Origin: Thiohalobacter thiocyanaticus
GTDB taxonomy: Bacteria > Pseudomonadota > Gammaproteobacteria > Thiohalobacterales > Thiohalobacteraceae
Length of the DNA: 64,000 nucleotides
Direction: 5' to 3'
Assembly (NCBI RefSeq): GCF_002356355.1
Contig: NZ_AP018052.1
Location: 2,046,001-2,110,000 of the forward strand
A model generated the notes under the pieces. It was not told the origin of the DNA. It ran no database searches and saw only the letters and a list, made by a program, of their open reading frames with translations. Below are positions 17,913 through 26,613 of this stretch, one piece after another (the stretch's first letter is position 1; every line of letters begins with the position of its first letter). A program made the position numbers and the translations under genes.

Positions 17913-18704
17913 TCAGCCGTCGATGCAGCCCTGCGGCTCGGGCAGGCCGGCGATGCGCGAGCCCTGGCGCGAGGGTCCCTTGGGAAACAGCTTGTAGAGA
18001 TAGTCCGCGCCGGCCTTTTCCGGACCGACCTCCTCGCGCATATGCCGCATCAGGATCTTGACCATCGGGCTGATGCCGTATTCGAAATAGAACCCGCGCA
18101 GGAAATTGAGGATCTCCCAGTGCTCCGCGGTCAGTTCGATGCCCTCCTTCTGGGCCATGTGGGCCGCAACCCGCTCATTCCAGCGGTGCAGATCGACCAG
18201 GTTGCCCGTGGGGGTGACCTCGTGGCGTTCGCCGTCGAAGTTGAAACTGCCCACGAAGTGGCCGGCCGCCCTGGACTGCTTGACCCTGGGATTGTCGGCG
18301 GCCCGGTTGGCGGCATAGGTACGCCGCTCCAGTTCAGCATCCAGATGCGGCATCGGCACGCCGGCGAGTTTGGAACCCTGCACCAGCACGTCGCCGGGAA
18401 ACAGCGAATCCAGGCGTTCATCACGGGCCAACTCCGCGTGGCCCTCGCGCAGCAGGGCGCGCTTGAGCAGCTTGCGGACCGGCGAAACGTTGTATTCCCC
18501 ATAATAGGCGCGCATCAGGTTGATCACGTCCCAGTGATCCTGGCTCAGGCTCACCCCCATGGCAGCGCCCATGGCTGCAGCGACCTCCGGAGTCCAGTCA
18601 TCGAGGTTGTGCAGCCGTCCGTCCGGCATGAGCGGGACGGTCCTGCCGCCGACCTCCATCACGGCACCAGTGGAAAACTGGACGACATTCGAGGCTTGTG
18701 GCAT
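17913..18704 (-). CDS. Tandem DsrC/TusE-domain protein (two DsrC folds in one chain)
   Basis: 263 residues containing two DsrC-family repeats. Repeat 1 (about 12-125) has DGRLHNLDDWTPEVA, QDHWDVINLMRAYYGEY and LFPGDVLVQGSKLAGVP. Repeat 2 (about 148-263) has GNLVDLHRWNERVA, EHWEILNFLRGFYFEYG and LFPKGPSRQGSRIAGLPEP. Canonical DsrC carries two redox cysteines 11 residues apart on its C-terminal arm. Here repeat 1 has Ser111 and Asp122 in those places and repeat 2 has Ser249 and Cys260. Cys260 is the only cysteine in the chain and is followed by two extra residues (DG). One active cysteine is the TusE pattern, so a sulfur-carrier or regulatory role is plausible. It is a single-gene unit with its own terminator and a palindrome upstream. 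Confidence 0.88.
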   Translation of the reverse strand: MPQASNVVQFSTGAVMEVGGRTVPLMPDGRLHNLDDWTPEVAAAMGAAMGVSLSQDHWDVINLMRAYYGEYNVSPVRKLLKRALLREGHAELARDERLDSLFPGDVLVQGSKLAGVPMPHLDAELERRTYAANRAADNPRVKQSRAAGHFVGSFNFDGERHEVTPTGNLVDLHRWNERVAAHMAQKEGIELTAEHWEILNFLRGFYFEYGISPMVKILMRHMREEVGPEKAGADYLYKLFPKGPSRQGSRIAGLPEPQGCIDG

Positions 18705-18875
18705 GTCAGCACCTTTATCAATCTCTGTGTTGCAGGTTCAGCCTGGCTTGGCGTTGTCAGGCGGGAACATGGGCCGGTCGACTGCCGCGGCAACCATCCC
18801 CCTCATATCCGCTTTAGCGGTCCCCGACAGACGATCTTGAATCCTGCGATGGCAATTCAGGTTAAAATTCATTAT

Positions 18876-18891
18876 GTTAGATATTTCTAAT
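18876..18891. promoter_or_regulatory. Palindromic operator-like site upstream of the tandem-DsrC gene
   Basis: GTTAGATATTTCTAAT: half sites TTAGA and TCTAA around four bases, inside an A/T-rich patch. It lies in the divergent region between the tandem-DsrC gene (start 18704, minus) and the gene at 18972 (plus). A very similar site occurs at 40445. The binding protein is unknown. Confidence 0.45.
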
Positions 18892-18971
18892 ATTGTGGCG
18901 GCGCGCCGGCGTCTGGCCGTTGCCGGCACCAGCGGCTATCCTGACGGGCACCAGCAGACAGCCGCATCCCC

Positions 18972-19343
18972 ATGAGAAAGGAAATTGCAATACACTGCGA
19001 TCAGCGCATCCAGACGCTCCTGCTCGAGGCCCTGGAGAACTATGTCGATGTCGCTTTCCCGCCCCACAGTTCCGACTGTGCCCAGGTCGCACGCAGCGCG
19101 CTGCAGGATGCAATCGCCGGCCTGCGCACGGAGTTCGCCAGCCAGGGCCAGGCCAGCTACAACAAGCGACTGCGCGCCATGTTCCGGAAAGGCATCAAGC
19201 TGCATTATCAGTTGCAGGAGGCCGACAGCGGACGCTCGCATGCCGCCGAACGGGAATTATCGCTGGCCGTGGTCGGCGGTGAACCTGCCGGCGCCGCAGA
19301 GTTGGAACGCGCTCGCAGTCAGGACGCCGGACCGACGGCTTGA
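18972..19343 (+). CDS. Hypothetical helical protein
   Basis: 123 residues, family not recognised. Mostly helical and charged (IQTLLLEALENYVDVAF, LQDAIAGLRTEF, YNKRLRAMFRKGIKLHYQ); the last 35 residues look disordered. No signal peptide or membrane segment. There is no strong Shine-Dalgarno before the ATG, so the start is uncertain. Codon use resembles real genes in this window. It is divergent from the tandem-DsrC gene and 151 bases upstream of another unknown gene. Confidence 0.6.
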   Translation: MRKEIAIHCDQRIQTLLLEALENYVDVAFPPHSSDCAQVARSALQDAIAGLRTEFASQGQASYNKRLRAMFRKGIKLHYQLQEADSGRSHAAERELSLAVVGGEPAGAAELERARSQDAGPTA

Positions 19344-19494
19344 GGCGCAGTGCTGTCGGGGGGATAATTCCGCCGCTGCGGCGTGGCAACGGGATTGCCC
19401 CGCCGGGGCGCATCTACGCTAACGACAGCCATTGACGGCATCTGCCTGCATCAGCCGATCGCAATTCAGACCCTGTAACCAACCGCATCGACCT

Positions 19495-20193
19495 ATGACC
19501 ACAACGCCCCTGTTCAGTCGCGAGCCCGGCGCCCACGAGCGTCACCTGCGCCGGCGCTATGAAAACCCCCTCTTCCCTCCCGAGCGCCGCCGGATCGGCG
19601 ACCGGGACGTGCTGGCTGCCCGTCTACGTGATCAGCAGCACCTCGAAGCCTTTCTGGAACGTTTTCACCAGGTGGTGCAGCGAGCAGTGAATCTCGACGC
19701 CAATGTCCAGAGCGACGTTATTCTGGAACTCAAGGAGGAACTGGATCGCTGCTACGAGGAGGCTGCCGGACTGGCGGGGGACCAGGCCCGCATCAAGGAG
19801 GCCATCGTAAAGCTGGTCGGCACCATCATGCGGGCCGTGCGACAGGGGGCGGAACACGACGCCGTGGCGCTGCGCAAGCTTGACGAAGAGGATCAGGCCC
19901 GCAGCCTGCACTACGAACTGCTGGAGGAGCCGCTGGTCGCCGACCTGCTCAATCCCGAAGACGTCATCCCTGAGGGCGATCTCATACCTGCATTGCTTGG
20001 CTGTGAACCCGCCGTGCTGGAGAAGGTGCTGACCCTGTTCAGCCCCGAGCAGATGACGGTGATGATCCGGGATGCGCGCAGCCTGCTGGAAAACACAACG
20101 TTGGAAGCCGGCGTCCTGGCGCTGGCCACGACCAACCTGGTGCGGATGGAAGCCGCGGCCACCGAACAGGCCGGCACCCATACCGTCAATTAG
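19495..20193 (+). CDS. Hypothetical helical protein
   Basis: 232 residues, family not recognised. Almost entirely helical and acidic: LEAFLERFHQVVQRAVNLDANVQ, ELKEELDRCYEEAAGL, IKEAIVKLVGTIMRAVRQGAE, then a C-terminal part with LFSPEQMTVMIRDAR. No transmembrane segment, so probably cytoplasmic. I take the ATG at 19495, since the upstream in-frame ATG at 19432 adds a poorly conserved-looking stretch. It lies 79 bases before the diguanylate cyclase and may be expressed with it. Confidence 0.7.
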   Translation: MTTTPLFSREPGAHERHLRRRYENPLFPPERRRIGDRDVLAARLRDQQHLEAFLERFHQVVQRAVNLDANVQSDVILELKEELDRCYEEAAGLAGDQARIKEAIVKLVGTIMRAVRQGAEHDAVALRKLDEEDQARSLHYELLEEPLVADLLNPEDVIPEGDLIPALLGCEPAVLEKVLTLFSPEQMTVMIRDARSLLENTTLEAGVLALATTNLVRMEAAATEQAGTHTVN

Positions 20194-20272
20194 GAAGCGG
20201 CCGATCGCCGGTGTATAATTACCGGTCTGGCTGAGGCTGGCCGAAATAACAAACCGCACAAGGAACGAAGCC

Positions 20273-21415
20273 ATGGGAATTCTGCGTCGTCGAAGCGTGG
20301 ACGACCGGCGCTCCGGGCGTGACCGGCGCTGGACCGACGCTGCCGTCTGCAAGGGACTGAATCAGGACGTCTACCGCTTCCCCGACTGGTCGGAACAACT
20401 CATCCAGTTCCTCACCCGCTACCTGTTCTTCAGCCTCGGCATCCTGTTTTTCAATTTCACCCAGAACATCGAACCGGTCTGGCTCAGCCGCCTCGAACTC
20501 AATATCGCCTTCGGCGTATACTTCATCATCAACACCCTGAATTTCCTGCACGCCAGCCGTCACCCCATCTGTCCGGCCCGCTATCACTTCGCCATGTGGG
20601 TGGACATCGCCATCACCGCCATCTCGGTACTGAACGACCCCTACGCCATCCCGCCCTCCCTGCTGGTATTCATCATGGTGGTGCTCGGCAATGGCATGCG
20701 CTACGGCATGCGCCTGTTCGGCGAGGCGGTAATCGGATGCTTCGGCGCCGTGATGCTGGTATTCACCCTGCGTTACTCCAACATGGGCGAGCTGTTCACG
20801 CCGGGCATGCTGTTCCTGAACCTGTTCGGCGGCATCATCCTTGTCTACGCCTACATCCTGATGGGACGTATCGAGCAGTCGCGCCGCCAACTCGAACACA
20901 ACAGCCGCATTGACCCCCTCACCGGTCTCATGAACCGGGGCGCACTTATGGAGCTTTCCGACGGACTATTCCAGAAGCTTGGCGGCGGCCCGCACCGCGC
21001 CGTGGTCATGTTCGCCGACATGGACAAATTCAAACAGGTCAACGATACCTATGGTCACGGTACCGGCGACGAGGTCCTGCGCAGGGTTGCCGAAATCATG
21101 CGCGGTTCGCTGCGAGGTACCGATCTCGCCGCCCGCATCGGCGGTGACGAGTTCGTGCTGGTACTCACCGACATCACCCTGGACGAAGCTGAGTTGGTCG
21201 CCACCCGCATCCAGGAACAGATCGCGCAGTATGCCTGTGACCATCGACTGCCCTGCAGCGTGACCATTGCCCTCGGCGAAGCCCCGACGCATGGCCGCAG
21301 CCTCGATGCGATTCTCGACCACGTCGACCGCGCCCTGTACAAATGCAAGCGCACCCGCAACTGCACCGGCATCATGCGCGCCGACCTGGTGCAACCGGAG
21401 CAGGTGCCGGCGTGA
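20273..21415 (+). CDS. Membrane diguanylate cyclase (GGDEF)
   Basis: 380 residues. The N-terminal part (about 45-200) has roughly six hydrophobic segments without a recognised named sensor domain. The C-terminal GGDEF domain (about 205-370) begins with DPLTGLMNRGAL. The active-site motif is RIGGDEF (residues 288-294), and an intact inhibitory I-site RGTD lies five residues before it (281-284). It should synthesise cyclic di-GMP with product inhibition. Its stop overlaps the start of the SixA-like gene (GTGA), so these are translationally coupled. Confidence 0.93.
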   Translation: MGILRRRSVDDRRSGRDRRWTDAAVCKGLNQDVYRFPDWSEQLIQFLTRYLFFSLGILFFNFTQNIEPVWLSRLELNIAFGVYFIINTLNFLHASRHPICPARYHFAMWVDIAITAISVLNDPYAIPPSLLVFIMVVLGNGMRYGMRLFGEAVIGCFGAVMLVFTLRYSNMGELFTPGMLFLNLFGGIILVYAYILMGRIEQSRRQLEHNSRIDPLTGLMNRGALMELSDGLFQKLGGGPHRAVVMFADMDKFKQVNDTYGHGTGDEVLRRVAEIMRGSLRGTDLAARIGGDEFVLVLTDITLDEAELVATRIQEQIAQYACDHRLPCSVTIALGEAPTHGRSLDAILDHVDRALYKCKRTRNCTGIMRADLVQPEQVPA

Positions 21416-21924
21416 GTTGTACGCTCGGGCTGCTGCGTCACGCCAAGTCCGACTGGGAAACGGGACGTGCGGATATGGACCGGCCGTTGAACCAGCGCGG
21501 CAGCAGGGACGCACCCCGCATCGGCCGCTGGCTGCGCAGCCGGGGTTCATGGCGGCCGCAGTTGATCCTGAGTTCAACCGCAGTACGGGCGCGGCAGACC
21601 ATCGCGGCCGTGATCGAACAGGCGGGGCTGGAGGATGTTGAACTGCGCTGGGAAGATGGCCTCTATCTGGCCAGCCGCAGGGCGTTGCTTGAGCAGGTGC
21701 GCGCCCTGCCCCCAGCCTGCAACAGCGTGCTGCTGGTCGGTCATAATCCAGGGCTGGAAGAACTACTGGAGGATCTGAGCCGGACGCCGGTGCCAATCAC
21801 AGACAGCGGCAAGGTATTCACCACCGCCAATCTGGCGCTGCTGCAACTGGACAGTGAATGGAAGAATGCCGATCGCGGCAGCGCTGAACTGCTGGAACTG
21901 GTGCGGCCGCGGGATCTGGAGTGA
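21412..21924 (+). CDS. sixA: SixA-like phosphohistidine phosphatase
   Basis: 170 residues of the histidine phosphatase superfamily. The RH motif LLRHAKSDWE is at the N terminus and the second catalytic His is in LLVGHNPGLEELL. Size and motif spacing fit SixA, which dephosphorylates phosphohistidines. The GTG start at 21412 overlaps the upstream TGA and leaves seven residues before RH, which suits the family. It converges with serS. Confidence 0.88.
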   Translation: MSCTLGLLRHAKSDWETGRADMDRPLNQRGSRDAPRIGRWLRSRGSWRPQLILSSTAVRARQTIAAVIEQAGLEDVELRWEDGLYLASRRALLEQVRALPPACNSVLLVGHNPGLEELLEDLSRTPVPITDSGKVFTTANLALLQLDSEWKNADRGSAELLELVRPRDLE

Positions 21925-21973
21925 TTCGGGTTGATTATCCGGCTGCTGCGTTATACACACCCCCGGCACATCC

Positions 21974-23362
<1,389 letters not shown>

Positions 23363-23374
23363 CCAGCGTTTGAG

Positions 23375-23680
23375 TTATTCGTGTACCGTGGCCGGCCAGG
23401 TCACGACATGACCCGGCGCGATCTGATCTTTCTGGTGTTCCAGTATCCGTTCGACCTTCTCCGGCGTGTCGAAGAACTCGATCACCAGCGGCAGGTCCAG
23501 CGCCAGGTCCACCAGCCGCGCCTCGTGCATCTGCCCCGAGGGACCGAAACCGCTGACGGCCCGGAACACGGTCACCCCGCGCACCTCTTCCTCGTCGTGC
23601 AGCCGCCGGACCAGGTGGCTGTGTCGTTCCTCAACATCCGTCATATAGATACGTACGAAGGTAACTTCGACCTGCTTCAT
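23375..23680 (-). CDS. DUF190 family protein
   Basis: 101 residues with the DUF190 pattern: VTFVRIYMTDVEERHSHLV near the start, VRGVTVFRAVSGFG in the middle and LPLVIEFFDTPEKVE near the end. The fold is PII-like and these proteins are commonly encoded next to CrcB. Here it overlaps crcB by 4 bases (ATGA), which also fixes its start. A role in fluoride export or its control is inferred from this pairing. Confidence 0.9.
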   Translation of the reverse strand: MKQVEVTFVRIYMTDVEERHSHLVRRLHDEEEVRGVTVFRAVSGFGPSGQMHEARLVDLALDLPLVIEFFDTPEKVERILEHQKDQIAPGHVVTWPATVHE

Positions 23681-24051
23681 AACTGCCTCCCGAGCGCCAT
23701 GCCGAGACCCGCTGCCCCGATGCACAGCAGTACGCTCAGCATCACATTTGCCGCCGCCCGTCCCAGCTCGCCGGCCTGCATCAGGTTCAGGGTTTCCAGC
23801 GAAAAGGTGGAAAAGGTAGTGAAGGCCCCCAACAGCCCGACCAGCCAGAAGGCGCGCAGCGCTGGAGCAACCGCCAGCCGCTCGACCAGCAGGATGAACA
23901 GCAGCCCCATCAGCAGGCTGCCGAGCACATTGACCACCAGGGTGCCCCAGGGAAACTCCCGCCCCCACCAGTGATGGACACCGGTGGAAATTCCATAGCG
24001 CAGCACCGAACCCAGCGCGCCGCCCAGGGCGATGGCCAGCCACTGGATCAT
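23677..24051 (-). CDS. crcB: CrcB/Fluc fluoride channel
   Basis: 124 residues, four hydrophobic segments. Family motifs GGALGSVLRYGIS at the N terminus, GTLVVNVLGSLLMG, and GLLGAFTTFSTFSLE are present. These form dual-topology channels that export fluoride. It is followed by the coupled DUF190 gene. No fluoride riboswitch signature was found upstream, where a repeat element lies. Confidence 0.95.
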   Translation of the reverse strand: MIQWLAIALGGALGSVLRYGISTGVHHWWGREFPWGTLVVNVLGSLLMGLLFILLVERLAVAPALRAFWLVGLLGAFTTFSTFSLETLNLMQAGELGRAAANVMLSVLLCIGAAGLGMALGRQL

Positions 24052-24122
24052 GAGGCGCGGAGTCCTGTCAGGGTCGGTGGTCGCATGGGCGGCTATGTTA
24101 CACCAGGTAAGCGATTATTATA

Positions 24123-24297
24123 AAAGAGCGCCACGGAATACACGGAAAACACGGACAAATTCATTATTGCTGTCCTGGCATCCTGCATCGTCCAATAACG
24201 TCATTCCGGCGTATGCCGGAATGACGGGAGAACTGTCAGATATTGCCAACATCTTAATCATCTTTTCCGTGTTTTCCGTGTATTCCGTGGCGCTCTT
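24123..24297. repeat. Nested inverted repeat element (family B)
   Basis: Outer arms of about 35 bases: AAGAGCGCCACGGAATACAC... at 24123-24158 and its inverted copy at 24262-24297, nearly perfect. Inside, 24199-24228 is a smaller palindrome (CGTCATTCCGGC-GTAT-GCCGGAATGACG). It fills the gap between crcB and rarA. Confidence 0.88.
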
Positions 24298-24303
24298 CGC
24301 TCT

Positions 24304-25629
24304 TCAATCAGATTCATCCCGCGCCCGCCGGTCCAGTTCGCGCAGGTGGGCCAGCTTGTCGCGGATCTTCAACTCCAGCCCGCGCGGCACCGGATCATAG
24401 TAATGCGGCCGCGGCATACCTTCGGGGAAATAGTCCTCGCCGGCGGCATAGGCCTCGGGCTCGTCGTGGGCATAGCGGTATTCGCGCCCGTAGCCCAGTT
24501 CCTTCATCAGCTTGGTCGGCGCGTTGCGCAGGTGAATGGGCACCTCCAGCGAGCCGTATCTGCCGATCTCGCGGCGGGCGGCGTTGTAGGCCATGTAGAC
24601 GGCGTTGCTCTTCGGTGCGCAGGCCAGGTACAGCACCGCCTGAGCCAGGGCCAGCTCGCCCTCGGGACTGCCCAGGCGTTCCTGCACGTCCCAGCAATTC
24701 AGGCACAACTCCAGGGCGCGCGGATCGGCGTTGCCGATGTCCTCCGAGGCCATGCGCACAATGCGCCGCGCCAGGTACAGCGGGTCGCAGCCGCCGTCGA
24801 GCATCCGCACCAACCAGTAGAGTGCGGCGTCCGGTGCCGAGCCGCGCACCGACTTGTGCAGCGCCGAGATCTGGTCATAGAAGGCCTCGCCGCCCTTGTC
24901 GAACTGGCGCAGCCCGCCCGAGGCCACCTCGTTGACCACGGCCTCGGGGATCACCATGGCGCCGTCCTGCTCGACGGCCAGGTCGGCGGCGATCTCCAGC
25001 AGGTTGAGCACCCGCCGGGCATCGCCGTCGGCGGCCCGGCACAGGCGGTCGCGCAGTTCCGGGGCGAGTTCGATCCGGCGTTCACCCAGGCCGCGTTCGG
25101 TGTCTTCCAGCGCCTCGTCCAGGATCCGGCGCAGGGTCTCCGGCTCCAGGCGCTTGAGCACATAGGTACGTGCGCGCGACAGCAGGGCGTTGTTCAATTC
25201 GAACGAAGGATTCTCGGTGGTCGCACCGACGAACAGCACGGTGCCGTCCTCGACATGCGGCAGGAAGGCATCCTGCTGCGACTTGTTGAAGCGGTGCACC
25301 TCGTCGACGAACAGGATGGTCGGGCGGTTGTAGGCCTCGCGCAGCTGGCGGGCATGCTCGACCGCCTGGCGGATGTCCTTCACCCCGGCCAGCACCGCCG
25401 ACAGGGTCATGAACTCGGCCCCGGCGGTGCGCGCCAGCAGCCGCGCCAGGGTGGTCTTGCCGGTGCCGGGCGGACCCCAGAAGATCATCGAATGCAGACG
25501 CCCGGCCTCGATGGCCGCGCGCAGCGGCTTGCCCGGCCCGAGCAGATGCTCCTGGCCGATGAACTCGTCCAGCGTGCGCGGCCGCATGCGGTCGGCCAGG
25601 GGGCGGTAGGCGGTTTCGCTGTCCTGCAT
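24304..25629 (-). CDS. rarA: Replication-associated recombination protein A (RarA/MgsA)
   Basis: 441 residues, AAA+ ATPase related to RuvB and clamp loaders. Walker [14 protein letters not shown], Walker [12 protein letters not shown] and the C-terminal MgsA tetramerisation domain with YKYPHNFP-like counterpart [17 protein letters not shown] are present. It acts at stalled replication forks. It lies downstream of lolA in the ftsK-lolA-rarA order typical of gammaproteobacteria, though a 310-base repeat separates them here. Confidence 0.96.
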   Translation of the reverse strand: MQDSETAYRPLADRMRPRTLDEFIGQEHLLGPGKPLRAAIEAGRLHSMIFWGPPGTGKTTLARLLARTAGAEFMTLSAVLAGVKDIRQAVEHARQLREAYNRPTILFVDEVHRFNKSQQDAFLPHVEDGTVLFVGATTENPSFELNNALLSRARTYVLKRLEPETLRRILDEALEDTERGLGERRIELAPELRDRLCRAADGDARRVLNLLEIAADLAVEQDGAMVIPEAVVNEVASGGLRQFDKGGEAFYDQISALHKSVRGSAPDAALYWLVRMLDGGCDPLYLARRIVRMASEDIGNADPRALELCLNCWDVQERLGSPEGELALAQAVLYLACAPKSNAVYMAYNAARREIGRYGSLEVPIHLRNAPTKLMKELGYGREYRYAHDEPEAYAAGEDYFPEGMPRPHYYDPVPRGLELKIRDKLAHLRELDRRARDESD

Positions 25630-25648
25630 GTGGTGTTATCCCAGAATT

Positions 25649-25958
25649 CAAGAGCGCCACGGAATACACGGAAAACACGGACAATACTTGATTGATCGAG
25701 ACGCTAATGCCCGAAAGATATCCCGCCATTCCGGCGTATGCCGGAATGACGGGAAAAGCTGACCACTGCCGCCGACCATCCTTAGGAACCTCTGATTAAT
25801 TCACTCAGTCTCGTCATTGCGAGCCACGCGAAGCAATCTCGTACAGCAGAATCAATCGGTTGGAGATTGCCACGGCGCTACGCGCCTCGCAATGACGAAT
25901 AAATCAGAGGTTCCCTTAATCATTTTCCGTGTTTTCCGTGTATTCCGTGGCGCTCTTT
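25649..25958. repeat. Large nested inverted repeat element (families B, E, D)
   Basis: Outer arms AAGAGCGCCACGGAATACAC... (25649-25684) and inverted copy (25921-25958). Inside are a CATTCCGGCGTATGCCGGAATG palindrome near 25727-25750, then a second inverted pair GGAACCTCTGATTAAT (25785) / AATCAGAGGTTCC (25904), and innermost TCGTCATTGCGAG... / CTCGCAATGACGA (25811-25900). Three palindromes are nested or side by side within one element. Confidence 0.82.
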
Positions 25959-25966
25959 TACGCTCT

Positions 25967-26602
25967 TCAATGCTCCCCGCCCAGCACATCCGTGCCCGGC
26001 GGCGGATCGAAGCGGAACAGTTCGGGGTCGAGTTCGACATTGCGCTGCGCGTTGGTGAAGCGGATATCGGTACGCTGGCCGAAGCTGTCGTGCAGAATCA
26101 TGCGGCGCAGCATGCCGTCGGCGAAGCCCAGGTGAATGGCCTCAAACTGGCTGTCTGCATCGCGCGGCATGAGCTCGACCCAGGCGATGTCGCCCTCCCC
26201 GCCCACGGCGGCGATCTGAAAGACCTCGGCCGGGTCCTCCACGCTGCTCAGCAGCACCGCCGGGGTACCCATCAACACCTCCTCCTGGGGCTTGCGCGTG
26301 GCCTGCTCCAGGTCGGCGTCGTAGGTCCAGAGGGTACGGCCGTCGCCCAGGATGACCTGGGTGTAGGGCTCGGCATAGTTCCAGCGGAACCGGCCGGGGC
26401 GCTGGATGAAGACCTCGCCAGAGCCTTCCTGCACACGGTCGCCGTGGCGGTCCAGGACCTCCTGGGTGAAATCGGCCCGGAAGCTGCGCAGGCCGTCGAA
26501 GAAGGCGGTGAACACCGCCGGCGGCTCGGCTCGCGCGGAGTTGAACAGCAGAAACAGGAATGCAGCGAGAAGCCAGGCGGTTCGGTTCAATACGCTAGAC
26601 AT
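25967..26602 (-). CDS. lolA: Outer-membrane lipoprotein carrier LolA
   Basis: 211 residues with a signal peptide (LNRTAWLLAAFLFLLFNSARA). The LolA pattern follows: SFRADFTQEVLDRHG, GRFRWNYAEPYTQVILGDG and LWTYDADLEQ. It ferries lipoproteins across the periplasm. The ATG at 26602 has GAGAGG seven bases upstream; a TTG five codons earlier is rejected because it is part of that site. It starts 11 bases after ftsK ends, so they form an operon. Confidence 0.95.
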   Translation of the reverse strand: MSSVLNRTAWLLAAFLFLLFNSARAEPPAVFTAFFDGLRSFRADFTQEVLDRHGDRVQEGSGEVFIQRPGRFRWNYAEPYTQVILGDGRTLWTYDADLEQATRKPQEEVLMGTPAVLLSSVEDPAEVFQIAAVGGEGDIAWVELMPRDADSQFEAIHLGFADGMLRRMILHDSFGQRTDIRFTNAQRNVELDPELFRFDPPPGTDVLGGEH

Positions 26603-26613
26603 GCTGTGACCTC

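Noticed and set aside
23975-24303. Possible fluoride riboswitch upstream of crcB
   Set aside because: The conserved fluoride-aptamer elements are not visible, and the region is occupied by a family B repeat element.
25649-25958. CRISPR array
   Set aside because: Repeats are inverted pairs with no regular direct repeat-spacer series and there are no cas genes in the window.
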